Below the pieces are notes generated by a model. The model searched no databases. It was given only the letters and a program-made list of their open reading frames with translations, and had not been told where the DNA came from. The position numbers and the translations under genes are program-made. A stretch of 64,000 nucleotides of DNA, from assembly GCF_000767795.1 (NCBI RefSeq), contig NZ_JANX01000001.1:55859-119858 (forward strand), written 5' to 3'. Of this stretch, positions 41,460 to 48,917 are shown piece by piece; within the stretch, counting starts at the first letter, position 1, and each line of letters opens with the position of its first letter. This DNA is from Inquilinus limosus MP06 (GTDB lineage Bacteria > Pseudomonadota > Alphaproteobacteria > DSM-16000 > Inquilinaceae).

Positions 41460-41839
41460 CCACCGCCCAGATCCGGGCCGCCAACCTTCGTGCCATCGAG
41501 GAAGGCACCCTCGCCGCGATCGCCCACCCGGGCAAGGACGGCTGCAGTTACATCCGAGGATGTGCCATCGGGTGCGCTCTCAACGATGAGACGCGCCAGA
41601 AGATCACCAACGATCTGCTCGACGCCACCCGTCTCGTCATCCTGCTCGAGGAGCCCGACCTCCTCCAGGTCGAGGACGTCGCCCTCGCCTGCCGGCTGCA
41701 GAGCGTCCACGACGCCCTCGCCCGCGGCGACATGATCGCGTCCGAGCACGCCGCGGCCTTCCCCGTCCTCACCCCCTTCATCGGCGAGCCCATCGAGCTC
41801 GACCACTACCGGGCCGTGATCGAGAGCCTGCCCACCTGA
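41447..41839 (+). CDS. CxxxGCAI-type small phage protein, paralogue of 36264
   Basis: 130 aa. LTTAQIRAANLRAIEEGTLA, CSYIRGCAIGCAL and HYRAVIESL match the product at 36264-36656. In both places the gene neighbours an FCCLGVACD gene, so a gene pair or block may have been duplicated. It starts 13 bp inside copy 3 of that family. Function unknown. Confidence 0.75.
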   Translation: MQHLTTAQIRAANLRAIEEGTLAAIAHPGKDGCSYIRGCAIGCALNDETRQKITNDLLDATRLVILLEEPDLLQVEDVALACRLQSVHDALARGDMIASEHAAAFPVLTPFIGEPIELDHYRAVIESLPT

Positions 41840-41847
41840 TCCATCCA

Positions 41848-41865
41848 CATCCCTGAGAGGGACCA
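41848..41865 (+). promoter_or_regulatory. Start-associated hairpin element, start shifted 4 nt
   Basis: CATCCCTGAGAGGGACCA is intact, but the next three bases are ATC instead of ATG. The real ATG is 41870, four bases later than in other copies. Confidence 0.7.
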
Positions 41866-41869
41866 ATCC

Positions 41870-42244
41870 ATGTCCGATTTCAAGCACACCCCTGAGCAGG
41901 CGAGATCCGCGCTTGTCACCGCGCTGCGTTCCGGCGACTACAAGCAGGCCGAAGGTCAACTGCGCAGAGGCGATCGTTTCTGCTGCCTTGGCGTCGCGTG
42001 CGACCTGTTCGCCAAACTGGAGGAGACAGGCCACTGGGATCCCGAGGACGAGGAAATCTTCCGGACCGCCGATGGCGGATGGGGTGACGCTCTACTGCCG
42101 GACACCGTTCGCCGCTGGCTCAACTTCCGGACGGTGAACGGGGAGTTGTTCAGTGACGAGACCTCTCTTGCCGGCATGAACGATCGCGGAGCCTCTTTCG
42201 CCGATCTGGCGAAGGTCATTGAGCAGGGCCAGGCCAATGCCTGA
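41870..42244 (+). CDS. FCCLGVACD-family phage protein, copy 4
   Basis: 124 aa. MSDFKHTPEQARSALVTALR, RFCCLGVACDLFAKLEETGH, VRRWLNFRTV and SFADLAKVIEQ. The WLGL landmark has become WLNF, so this copy has diverged. It overlaps copy 5 by 8 bp. Confidence 0.8.
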   Translation: MSDFKHTPEQARSALVTALRSGDYKQAEGQLRRGDRFCCLGVACDLFAKLEETGHWDPEDEEIFRTADGGWGDALLPDTVRRWLNFRTVNGELFSDETSLAGMNDRGASFADLAKVIEQGQANA

Positions 42245-42671
42245 CTTCAAGCACACCCCCGAACAGGCGCGTGCGGCCTGGGTCGCCGCCCTGCGCTCCG
42301 ACGCCTATCAGCAGAGCCAGGGCGCCCTGCGTGACGTCAACTACCACACCGAGAAGAGCAGCTTCTGTTGCCTCGGCGTCGCCTGCGACGTGTTCCTGAA
42401 GCTCGAGGGCCGAGGCGAGTGGGACTGCGACGACTACTTCGTCGTCGGCGACTATGACAGCAGCACTGCCCTCCCCGATCCCGTCGCCGAATGGCTCGGC
42501 CTCTCGTCCTCGCTCGGCCGCCTGACCGAGGAGATCGACTACAACAGCATCCGGGTCGCCAGAGACCTCACCGACCTGAACGACAGCGCCAAATACTCGT
42601 TCGGCGACATCGCCGACCTAATCGAGGGCGGCAAGGTCGCTCTCTCCCACATTCCCGCGAGGAACCAATGA
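42237..42671 (+). CDS. FCCLGVACD-family phage protein, copy 5
   Basis: 144 aa from ATG 42237 (MPDFKHTPEQARAAWVAALR). An earlier in-frame start at 42219 would lengthen the overlap with copy 4 and is less likely. SFCCLGVACDVFLKLEGRGE and WLGLSSS are conserved. The C-terminus ...SHIPARNQ is encoded by the hairpin element of the next gene, whose ATG overlaps this stop. Confidence 0.8.
   Translation: MPDFKHTPEQARAAWVAALRSDAYQQSQGALRDVNYHTEKSSFCCLGVACDVFLKLEGRGEWDCDDYFVVGDYDSSTALPDPVAEWLGLSSSLGRLTEEIDYNSIRVARDLTDLNDSAKYSFGDIADLIEGGKVALSHIPARNQ
42650..42667 (+). promoter_or_regulatory. Start-associated hairpin element within coding sequence
   Basis: CATTCCCGCGAGGAACCA before ATG 42668. It is translated in the preceding frame as the end of copy 5 (IPARNQ), showing that the element is kept even inside a gene. 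Confidence 0.75.
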
Positions 42672-43093
42672 ACGTCGAACGTCTCACCGAGCTCGTGCGC
42701 CTGCTGCGCGAGCCTTCCCAGGTCCCCGGCGTGTGGGGGTTCTGGATGGGTACCTGGTACGAGCAGTTTTCAGGCGTCGAGCACGTCGTCAACGCCGAAG
42801 CCTACGACGAGGAGAACAACTGCGGCACGACGTGTTGCGCGATGGGCCTGGCCGGGCTGCACAAGTCCTTTCAGGACCAAGGCCTCACCTACGACCCGGA
42901 GAGGGCCATTTTCGCCGTCGATGGGCGCCGGTCCAACGGCTTCGATGCTGCCGCGATCTTCTTCGACATCCCGTTCGATGACGCACTAGCGATCTTTGAC
43001 GCGCACTACAGCCTCTACGGCACCAGCGACCCCAGCCCCGAACAGGTCGCCAATGTCATCGAGCGCTACATCGTCGACGGGAGCCTGCCGTGA
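42668..43093 (+). CDS. CGTTCCAMGLA-family small phage protein
   Basis: 141 aa. MNVERLTELVRLLREPSQVP, CGTTCCAMGLAGL and VANVIERYIVDGSLP. It is a paralogue of the next gene (same ends and the same C-G-T-x-C-C core). Similar CGTxxCxxGxA cores are frequent in uncharacterised phage proteins. A GTGA overlap leads into the next gene. Confidence 0.78.
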   Translation: MNVERLTELVRLLREPSQVPGVWGFWMGTWYEQFSGVEHVVNAEAYDEENNCGTTCCAMGLAGLHKSFQDQGLTYDPERAIFAVDGRRSNGFDAAAIFFDIPFDDALAIFDAHYSLYGTSDPSPEQVANVIERYIVDGSLP

Positions 43094-43500
43094 ACAAGCC
43101 CCGCCTCCTCCGCCTCGTCCAGCTGCTGCGCGCCCCGCTGCCCGACGAGCTCAGCGGGTTCTCAATGAGTTTCTTCAGGACCAACGTGGACCTGAACGAC
43201 TTCGGCGCGGACAACGCAGTGTGGCGCCCTGGGTTCAATTGCGGCACGGTCTGCTGCGCGCTGGGTCTGGCTGCCCTCGACCCCGAGTTTCAGACCGCTG
43301 GCCTCCACCTGTCCGGCGGGAACGTCTACTTCGAGAACTCGAACAGCTACGATGCCGGGGCTGAGTTCTTCGAAATCCCGATCGATCATGCCGAGCGCAT
43401 CTTCTACCCCGACGACGACCTCTACGGGCCCCGGCCTCACCGCCCCGAGACCGTCGCCGACGTGATCGAGCGGTACGTGGAGACGGGGGTGCTTCCGTGA
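43090..43500 (+). CDS. CGTVCCALGLA-family small phage protein, paralogue
   Basis: 136 aa from GTG 43090 overlapping the previous stop. PRLLRLVQLLRAPLPDELSG, CGTVCCALGLAAL, FFEIPIDHAERIFYPDDDLY and VADVIERYVETGVLP align with the upstream paralogue over its whole length. Tandem duplication is clear. Function unknown. Confidence 0.78.
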   Translation: MNKPRLLRLVQLLRAPLPDELSGFSMSFFRTNVDLNDFGADNAVWRPGFNCGTVCCALGLAALDPEFQTAGLHLSGGNVYFENSNSYDAGAEFFEIPIDHAERIFYPDDDLYGPRPHRPETVADVIERYVETGVLP

Positions 43501-43736
43501 GCAAACCCTGGCAGTTGCGCTACTTCATCGGAGACGAACCCGCCAGCGAAGCTTGTGCTGACGTCGATCGTGCAGAGTTCAGTCGGCACGGTGTGTACGA
43601 CCGCGTGGTCGTGCCCGTGAAAGACGGCACGTCTCGCAGTCTTCTCAGCCTCCTCGAACGTGCCTACGAGGCGGGACGCCAGGCCAAGGCGGATGAAATT
43701 CGGCACGCAGTCTTCAACACAAGGCCCGTTCCATGA
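43497..43736 (+). CDS. Small protein, unknown function
   Basis: 79 aa from GTG 43497 overlapping the upstream stop. SKPWQLRYFIGDEPASEACA, then LLSLLERAYEAGRQAKADEI, a common 'YxxGxxxK' helical end in phage proteins. It overlaps the next ATG by 4 bp. Confidence 0.7.
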   Translation: MSKPWQLRYFIGDEPASEACADVDRAEFSRHGVYDRVVVPVKDGTSRSLLSLLERAYEAGRQAKADEIRHAVFNTRPVP

Positions 43737-44182
43737 CCCCCACCCCCCTCCAGCTCCTCGAGCAGGTCTGTGGCGAGGTCCACGAGCGCCGAGACGGCAA
43801 GCTGCTGATCGCCCTGTCCGGCGGGCTCCCCAACTACGACCCGCGCGTCACGGTGATCCGAGCGGCTCTCGCCGCTCGGGCGCCTCTGCGAGAAGATATC
43901 GATCTCCTCCTCGATCGGCTGGAAGACAAGGCCAAGAGCTACCGCCACACAGCTGATCGGTGTGACAACCCCGACGCTGCCGACTTCTTCCGCAGCACGG
44001 CGCTCCAGGCCGACATCGACGCCGGCCTAGTGCAGTCACTCGCGGAACGGGGGAAGCAGCTCGAGGATCTCGCGAAGGATGCCCTTCGGGATCTCCGCTA
44101 CATCTACGACAACTTCCCGGAGACGGGCGGCGGGTTCGTCGCCCGGGAGACCATCCGGAAGCTCGAGGCGGTTCTGAAATGA
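43733..44182 (+). CDS. Helical/coiled-coil protein, unknown function
   Basis: 149 aa, MTPTPLQLLEQVCGEVHERR. Most of the sequence is helical (LDRLEDKAKSYRHTADRCDN, SLAERGKQLEDLAKDALRDL). ATGA overlaps on both sides. No family recognised. Confidence 0.72.
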   Translation: MTPTPLQLLEQVCGEVHERRDGKLLIALSGGLPNYDPRVTVIRAALAARAPLREDIDLLLDRLEDKAKSYRHTADRCDNPDAADFFRSTALQADIDAGLVQSLAERGKQLEDLAKDALRDLRYIYDNFPETGGGFVARETIRKLEAVLK

Positions 44183-44619
44183 AACTCAAGGCCGTCCACA
44201 ACAAGCGCCTCGGCCGGTGGCAGCTTTGCCATGACCAGTGGTGCAAGCCGGGTGAGACCAGCATCGTCGCGATCGTCCTCACCAGCGAGGATCCCGAGGC
44301 CGACGAGCGCCGGGCGAAGCTGATCGAAGCCCGGTTCAACGAGGGCGACGCGCTCCAGCGATCACGAGATCTCTGGAAGGAAACAGCTGAGTTCGTTCTC
44401 AAGCATGCAACCCCCACCGGCTGGCGCCCAAAGATGGAGTGGGCCGAAGACGATCAACCCATTCCCGAGGACGCCCAGATCGAGGCCGCCCATCCGATGA
44501 TCTCCGAGGCACCGAACGTCCATGGTGTCTACGCCGAAGCGCTCCGGATGGTCTCGGCCAAGCGTTCGAAGTACGCCCTGGTCGACCTCGTCCACTGGCT
44601 GCTGATGCGCCATGCGTAA
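44179..44619 (+). CDS. Uncharacterised phage protein
   Basis: 146 aa, MKLKAVHNKRLGRWQLCHDQ. An N-terminal beta portion is followed by helical segments (EADERRAKLIEARFNEGDAL) and a C-terminal ALVDLVHWLLMRHA. It overlaps both neighbours. No family recognised. Confidence 0.7.
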   Translation: MKLKAVHNKRLGRWQLCHDQWCKPGETSIVAIVLTSEDPEADERRAKLIEARFNEGDALQRSRDLWKETAEFVLKHATPTGWRPKMEWAEDDQPIPEDAQIEAAHPMISEAPNVHGVYAEALRMVSAKRSKYALVDLVHWLLMRHA

Positions 44620-44794
44620 CCGCCACCCAGGTCCCTGCTACCGCTGCGGCGAGGTCGTCCTCGCCGGCGAGGGCCACTTCGAGAAGTGGGGCCGAGGCTG
44701 GCTTACCCAGCACGCCGAATGTGCTATCGCCTACCGGGGCACCGGCGTCGGCAAGACCGAACCACAAAGCAGTCGCGGAGGAAGAGATGAGTGA
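44612..44794 (+). CDS. Small zinc-ribbon-like protein
   Basis: 60 aa. CYRCGEVVLAGEGHFEKWGR, then HAEC, gives CxxC...H...HxxC, a plausible single zinc site (LIM/PARP-type small finger seen in phages). It overlaps the upstream gene by 8 bp and the downstream gene by 8 bp. It may bind nucleic acid or a host protein. Confidence 0.7.
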   Translation: MRNRHPGPCYRCGEVVLAGEGHFEKWGRGWLTQHAECAIAYRGTGVGKTEPQSSRGGRDE

Positions 44795-44987
44795 CATCGA
44801 ACGCCGGATCCTCACCTACCTCAGCCGATATAAGAAGGAGATCGGCGCCATGTGGACGGCCGACATCGCCTACGGCCTGCGAGAGTCCACACCTTTCATC
44901 CGGAAGATCCTGGTGAAACTGGAGAAGGACGGGAAGGTCAGGCGTGTCGTGATCGGCAACCCGACGTCGTGGGAGCTGGCAGAATGA
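44787..44987 (+). CDS. Small winged-helix-like protein
   Basis: 66 aa, MSDIERRILTYLSRYKKEIG, then IAYGLRESTPFIRKILVKLE and KVRRVVIGNPTSWELA: helix, recognition helix and beta wing of a minimal winged helix. GGAGGAAGAG precedes the ATG. It may be a small DNA-binding regulator. Confidence 0.72.
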   Translation: MSDIERRILTYLSRYKKEIGAMWTADIAYGLRESTPFIRKILVKLEKDGKVRRVVIGNPTSWELAE

Positions 44988-45241
44988 CACCCTCAGAGAT
45001 CGCCAGGAGAGAACGCGTAAAAACGCTGGAGTTGCTTGCCCAGAACCCCGAACTCTCCGACGAGACCCGTCGAGACGCCGAGGTCCTCGGCGGTGCTCTG
45101 ACGCTGGCGATCAACCAAGTTGGGGAGGTGCTCGGCCGACCTCTGGCGCCAGGCGTCGTCGCGTTGGTGCTCCGCGCCTACGCCGAAGAAGCAGAGCGCG
45201 TGATCGCCGCGCTCCGTGAACACTACAATTCGGAGAGTTGA
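44984..45241 (+). CDS. Small helical protein, unknown function
   Basis: 85 aa, MTPSEIARRERVKTLELLAQ, helical throughout (VVALVLRAYAEEAERVIAAL). It overlaps the upstream gene by ATGA. Its stop lies inside the P3 palindrome. It ends the P2-driven run of genes. Confidence 0.7.
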   Translation: MTPSEIARRERVKTLELLAQNPELSDETRRDAEVLGGALTLAINQVGEVLGRPLAPGVVALVLRAYAEEAERVIAALREHYNSES

Positions 45242-45282
45242 TATCAACTTGCTTTGACCAGACCATCCGGCCCGAGCATCTT
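45237..45282 (+). promoter_or_regulatory. Repeated promoter/operator module P3
   Basis: Perfect palindrome GTTGATATCAAC, TTGACC (45254-45259), a 17-bp spacer, CATCTT (45277-45282). The best match to sigma-70 among the four copies. The hairpin begins at 45293. Confidence 0.7.
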
Positions 45283-45292
45283 TACCAAACAC

Positions 45293-45310
45293 CATCCCTG
45301 AGAGGGACCA
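45293..45310 (+). promoter_or_regulatory. Start-associated hairpin element, C-form consensus
   Basis: CATCCCTGAGAGGGACCA before ATG 45311, at the predicted start of the P3 transcript. Confidence 0.78.
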
Positions 45311-45544
45311 ATGTCGAACGTTCTCACCTTCCCGGCCCAGGATCAGCCTGCGGTCGAGCACGTCTCCCAGGACCAGTGGGGGCGGCCGATGTACCGGTTC
45401 GCGATCTCGTACGATCACCTGCCGAACCGCACCTGGACCGCCGACATCTGGGCCTACAACCAGGCCGACGCAGAGGCCCGGCTCGAAGCCATCCGCAACA
45501 ACGGCGTCATCGCCGGCCAGGCGCTTGAGGAGGGGGCATGGTGA
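45311..45544 (+). CDS. Small protein, unknown function
   Basis: 77 aa, MSNVLTFPAQDQPAVEHVSQ. The body YRFAISYDHLPNRTWTADIW, then ADAEARLEAIRNNGVIAGQ, suggests a beta-beta-alpha unit. First gene of the P3 transcript. It overlaps the next gene by 7 bp. Confidence 0.72.
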   Translation: MSNVLTFPAQDQPAVEHVSQDQWGRPMYRFAISYDHLPNRTWTADIWAYNQADAEARLEAIRNNGVIAGQALEEGAW

Positions 45545-45858
45545 ACCTGCCCGAACTCCGCCCCATCGGGCCGGATGGCGCCCCTCATGCCAAGCTGAAG
45601 GGCCAGATCCAGATCCTCACCGCCATGCACCACGTCGAGCTGATTCAGGTCGGCTACCTGACGGAGTATGGAGACATCATCACCCGCCAGATGCCGGACG
45701 AGGACGCGCCCGATATGGCTGACATCGTCTCGGTCGAGCCGGAATTCACCGACGAGTTCAACGAGCTCCACGCCGCTACCGGCAGCCAGGGCTGGCTCGA
45801 GACCGTGTTCATCGCGCACCGCGAGTATGCGGTGTTCATCTTCCCGTTCTCGCTATGA
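45538..45858 (+). CDS. Small protein, unknown function
   Basis: 106 aa, MVNLPELRPIGPDGAPHAKL. Mixed alpha/beta with an acidic middle (MPDEDAPDMADIVSVEPEF) and a hydrophobic C-terminus (AHREYAVFIFPFSL). An ATGA overlap leads to the next gene. No family recognised. Confidence 0.68.
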   Translation: MVNLPELRPIGPDGAPHAKLKGQIQILTAMHHVELIQVGYLTEYGDIITRQMPDEDAPDMADIVSVEPEFTDEFNELHAATGSQGWLETVFIAHREYAVFIFPFSL

Positions 45859-46523
45859 ACAAGCTCGACAGCTTGGTTCGGATGAGCCTTCTTCGCTATC
45901 CGACCCTCTATGCGACCAGGTGGGACGTTCTGCGGAACCTCTATCTCGGCTTTGGCCACGGCTACGAGTGGATCGACGGCGAGCTGAGCAACATCTTCAA
46001 GGAGGACGACGAAGAGACGGCCCGCTCCAGGTTCTTCCGGGACATTAACGAAGACGCGGCCGAGCATCAGGCAGCGGTCGATCGGGGAATTCCTGATTTC
46101 CTGCAAGACCTGTATGAGCGCCGGCGAGTCAACCTCGAATTGCGTCGCCAGCGCCGGCGGTTCCAGTTCGACAACCTCGACATGATCACCGTCGAAGATC
46201 GTCTCTATCTGACCGGCTCATGGGACAACCCGCACGGCATCGTGCGGACCATTTCGACCCGGTACAGCCCGATCTTCCTGGTGCCGGACAACGCCGAGGA
46301 GTCGTTCCGACGCGGCGCCCGCGAGGTCTTCGACATCGCGATCCCCATGCTCTACGACCTCGAGCTCTGCGGCCACGACCACGGCATGCGCGCCACTCTG
46401 ATCGCTTCGCAGAACAGGATCTTCCCACCGTCACCCTACGCCACCGAACTGGCGAAGAAACTGATCGACGAGATCCGGCGAGAAGAAGAAGAAGAAGAAG
46501 AAGAAGAAGAAGAAGGCGAGTAG
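45855..46523 (+). CDS. Uncharacterised protein with poly-Glu tail
   Basis: 222 aa, MNKLDSLVRMSLLRYPTLYA. It is charged and helical in the middle (DLYERRRVNLELRRQRRRFQ), with a conserved-looking LTGSWDNPHGIVRTISTRYS. The C-terminus is eleven Glu residues encoded by eleven GAA triplets, then GE. The repeat can change length in frame. No family recognised. Confidence 0.7.
   Translation: MNKLDSLVRMSLLRYPTLYATRWDVLRNLYLGFGHGYEWIDGELSNIFKEDDEETARSRFFRDINEDAAEHQAAVDRGIPDFLQDLYERRRVNLELRRQRRRFQFDNLDMITVEDRLYLTGSWDNPHGIVRTISTRYSPIFLVPDNAEESFRRGAREVFDIAIPMLYDLELCGHDHGMRATLIASQNRIFPPSPYATELAKKLIDEIRREEEEEEEEEEEGE
46482..46514 (+). repeat. (GAA)11 triplet repeat in coding sequence
   Basis: Eleven perfect GAA codons near the 3' end of the 222-aa gene. 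Slippage would alter the number of Glu residues without a frameshift. The run GAAGAA could also act as purine-rich ribosome standby sequence. Confidence 0.9.
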
Positions 46524-46534
46524 TCTTTCCACCA

Positions 46535-46552
46535 CATCCCTGAGAGGGACCA
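46535..46552 (+). promoter_or_regulatory. Start-associated hairpin element, C-form consensus
   Basis: CATCCCTGAGAGGGACCA before ATG 46553. Confidence 0.78.
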
Positions 46553-46951
46553 ATGCTGACCCAAGCCATCGACGAGTACATCGCCGGGCTCGAGATCCCG
46601 TCCAACATTAAGGACATGATCTCCCTCGCCCGGATGGACCTGACCAATGGGCCCGTCTACCTCGACGCCGGCGGCGAGCCCTGCTCCTGCTTCGACCCCT
46701 ACGTGAAGCGCTTCGACTTCTCGGCGGCCACCGACCAGATCTCCACGGCGCTCCGGGACCTGGTCGGGCCGATCTACCTCACTGAGGACGGGTGCTGGCA
46801 GATCAGCGAGCCCGAGGCGGAGCTCGATTGGTTCACCAACGACGATGGTGAGGTCGAGGAAATCTGGGTGCCGGCTCCGGACTTCACCGTCGTCGACACG
46901 AGCCAGATCCTCGCCCGGATCGTCGGGCCGGAGCTCGTGAGGTACGTGTGA
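46553..46951 (+). CDS. Uncharacterised acidic protein
   Basis: 132 aa, MLTQAIDEYIAGLEIPSNIK, with GGEPCSCFDPYVKRFDF and an acidic, aromatic middle (EPEAELDWFTNDDGEVEEIW). The acidity could allow DNA mimicry, but this is speculation. It overlaps the next gene by TGATG. Confidence 0.68.
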   Translation: MLTQAIDEYIAGLEIPSNIKDMISLARMDLTNGPVYLDAGGEPCSCFDPYVKRFDFSAATDQISTALRDLVGPIYLTEDGCWQISEPEAELDWFTNDDGEVEEIWVPAPDFTVVDTSQILARIVGPELVRYV

Positions 46952-47208
46952 TGAAGCGCAAGCACCTCACCGACGCAGAGCAGTCGACCCTCACCAACGC
47001 CCTCCAGGTCGCGGCCGAGCGCTTCGATGAGCACGTCAAGCTGTTCACCGAGCTCGCCGAGGGCGGTGGCAACGACTTCATCCGCCCCCGTGCCGCCGTC
47101 TCGATGGCCCAGCAGTTCGAGCGCCAGGCGGCGGACACCCGATCCCTGCTCTCGGTGATCAACGGCGCCGAGAGCGTAAAGGTGGAGTACGAGCCCGACG
47201 ATGAGTGA
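46951..47208 (+). CDS. Small helical protein, unknown function
   Basis: 85 aa from ATG 46951 (TGATG with the preceding stop; GTG 46948 is an alternative). MKRKHLTDAEQSTLTNALQV and AVSMAQQFERQAADTRSLLS are helical. Common style of small phage accessory protein; function unknown. Confidence 0.7.
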   Translation: MKRKHLTDAEQSTLTNALQVAAERFDEHVKLFTELAEGGGNDFIRPRAAVSMAQQFERQAADTRSLLSVINGAESVKVEYEPDDE

Positions 47209-47365
47209 CTACGACCGCGTCATCGCCATCGAGGCCGAGCAGCAGCGTCTGCGTGCCGAGATGGAGCTCCAGCCCCAGCTCTGGATCCCCAACCTGATCC
47301 GGATCGCCGGCCTCGAGCAGGATCGAGCCGCCACCTACGCCCGGTTGAGGGAGGGGGCGGCATGA
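47201..47365 (+). CDS. 54-aa helical protein
   Basis: MSDYDRVIAIEAEQQRLRAE, then LIRIAGLEQDRAATYARLRE. An amphipathic coiled-coil-like peptide. It is packed between genes with an 8-bp overlap upstream and ATGA downstream, which supports a real gene. Confidence 0.62.
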   Translation: MSDYDRVIAIEAEQQRLRAEMELQPQLWIPNLIRIAGLEQDRAATYARLREGAA

Positions 47366-47568
47366 GGCACCTCTGCTCCGACTGCGGCGGCACCGGCCGG
47401 GACGAGCGGAAAACCGCCGCTAAAGCCAAGGAAGACGCCGAGTTTCGACATCGGGTCAAGCACCACGGGACCTATGTCCAGTGCTGGACCTGCAACGGTA
47501 GAGGCATCGATCCAGCGGAGTATTTCCGCTGGGGGCCTCATCCCACAAGGGACAAATGTGATGCATGA
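47362..47568 (+). CDS. DnaJ-type zinc-finger small protein
   Basis: 68 aa. HLCSDCGGTGRDE and QCWTCNGRGID are two CxxCxGxG-type half-sites, as in the DnaJ central domain, enough for one zinc. The C-terminus PTRDKCDA is encoded by the hairpin element of the next gene. It may bind an unfolded protein or act as a small structural zinc protein. Confidence 0.74.
   Translation: MRHLCSDCGGTGRDERKTAAKAKEDAEFRHRVKHHGTYVQCWTCNGRGIDPAEYFRWGPHPTRDKCDA
47539..47555 (+). promoter_or_regulatory. Start-associated hairpin element, variant
   Basis: CATCCCACAAGGGACAA: TCCC pairs with GGGA around ACAA. The ATG that follows (47556) would give only ATG TGA, so the gene starts at ATG 47561 or GTG 47558. Confidence 0.62.
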
Positions 47569-48121
47569 CCCCAAGATCGGTGAGATCATCACCAACCCCG
47601 ACGCCAAGCGCGACGCCATCCACTTCGCCGTGGCTCCCGTCACCGCGGCGCACCATCTGCGGCCCGGCGACCGGGTCCAGTTGCGCGACGACGGCACGGC
47701 CACCAATGCCACCGACAAGGTGATCGGCATCGTCGATCCTTTCCTCGACGAGAACGTCAAGAAGGGCGACCGCTTCTTCCTGTTCCTGATGCCGAACACC
47801 ATCACCAGCCTGCGCCACGCCTGGGCCCACCCGGCCTTCCCCGACGAGCAGCTGGGCGAGATCGCCCCGCAGAACCCGGTCAAGGCGACCGAGTCCCGGC
47901 AGTGGATCGAGGAGTTCGCCTCGAGCATGGGCTACACCTACGATGAGGTGATGACGGCGGCCAATGATCTCGCCGACGATGAGTGGGACTACACCTACGA
48001 CAACAGCGAGAAATACAAAGACCGGGACTGGGAAGAGTTCTGGCCTCACTGGGAGCAGGTGACTGGTCGAACCAAGCCGGAGCACATTTACGGCGGAGCG
48101 CCGTATTCGTGCGCCTGCTGA
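47561..48121 (+). CDS. Conserved phage protein of unknown function
   Basis: 186 aa, MHDPKIGEIITNPDAKRDAI. GIVDPFLDENVKKGDRFFLF followed by NTITSLRHAWAHPAF is a pattern met in many phage accessory proteins of unknown role. The C-terminal half is helical and aromatic, ending YGGAPYSCAC. ATG 47561 is chosen because the hairpin-proximal ATG is followed by a stop. GTG 47558 is also possible. Confidence 0.75.
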   Translation: MHDPKIGEIITNPDAKRDAIHFAVAPVTAAHHLRPGDRVQLRDDGTATNATDKVIGIVDPFLDENVKKGDRFFLFLMPNTITSLRHAWAHPAFPDEQLGEIAPQNPVKATESRQWIEEFASSMGYTYDEVMTAANDLADDEWDYTYDNSEKYKDRDWEEFWPHWEQVTGRTKPEHIYGGAPYSCAC

Positions 48122-48131
48122 GGATCCGGCC

Positions 48132-48386
48132 ATGAAAACCATCTGGGCCCTCACCTCGGTCGCCAACCTCTACGATCAGCCCCCGAACAACCTGGTCGCG
48201 TGGTGGAGCGAGAAGCCCACCCTCGACCAGGTCTGTGACGCGCTCGGGATGGGCAAGTTCCCTCCCCAAACCGATCAGGCCGTGCTGCAGGTCGTCAACA
48301 TCTGGTCCGGCAAAACCGAGAGGATCGGCAGCGACATCAGCGGCACCGACTTTTCCCTCAGCGAGATCAAGGAAGGCAAGCTGTGA
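48132..48386 (+). CDS. Small conserved phage protein
   Basis: 84 aa, MKTIWALTSVANLYDQPPNN, then LVAWWSEKPTLDQVCDALGM. The 'VAWWSEKPTLDQ' pattern recurs in small phage proteins of unknown function. It overlaps the next gene's GTG. Confidence 0.72.
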   Translation: MKTIWALTSVANLYDQPPNNLVAWWSEKPTLDQVCDALGMGKFPPQTDQAVLQVVNIWSGKTERIGSDISGTDFSLSEIKEGKL

Positions 48387-48529
48387 ACTATTTTGGCTGC
48401 GGACTGATGATCTTTGGCGCCGTGATGCTTCTATGCCACGGCGTGCAACAACCCACCAACCTTCGCTTCTCAATCTTTACCAGTGCCGGCACCGTTTTGG
48501 CTATTCTTGCAGGAGCATACGCGCTGTGA
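48383..48529 (+). CDS. 48-aa membrane microprotein
   Basis: VNYFGCGLMIFGAVMLLCHG, then LRFSIFTSAGTVLAILAGAYAL: two hydrophobic segments. GTG start overlaps the previous stop, and its stop overlaps the next GTG. Possible holin-like or envelope protein; no further support. Confidence 0.6.
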   Translation: MNYFGCGLMIFGAVMLLCHGVQQPTNLRFSIFTSAGTVLAILAGAYAL

Positions 48530-48915
48530 ACGTCAACATCAGCATCGACATCCCGATCAGCCGGATCGCCGACCTCGTCTGCAACTGCTTCGAGGGCAGT
48601 TACTCGCCCTGGATCGGCAGCGCCAACCTGGCGCCCGGCGAGCACGCGATACCCGGGCTCGTCTTCTGGGCCCAGCCGCTCCTGTACGAGCAGCCGCGGT
48701 TCGGCATCGTCGTCACCTACGACGGCCCGGACGATGACGAGGGCTCCTTCGCCAGCCAGAAGACGATCACGCTCGAGGACCTCCGCAAGGGCCTCGAGCT
48801 GATGGCTAAGGAGGAGCCCTATCAGTTCGGCAACTTCCTTTCGGACAACGACGACGCGATCACCGCCGACACCTTCATGCAGCTCGTGGTACTGGGAGAG
48901 GTGGTGTACGGATAG
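48526..48915 (+). CDS. Uncharacterised phage protein
   Basis: 129 aa from GTG 48526 overlapping the preceding stop. NVNISIDIPISRIADLVCNC is an N-terminal strand-helix, and the middle has GSYSPWIGSANLAPG and QKTITLEDLRKGLELMAKEE. The pattern (helix, 'CFEGSxSPW', 'DGPDDDEGS') resembles common uncharacterised phage proteins. Confidence 0.72.
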   Translation: MNVNISIDIPISRIADLVCNCFEGSYSPWIGSANLAPGEHAIPGLVFWAQPLLYEQPRFGIVVTYDGPDDDEGSFASQKTITLEDLRKGLELMAKEEPYQFGNFLSDNDDAITADTFMQLVVLGEVVYG

Positions 48916-48917
48916 GC

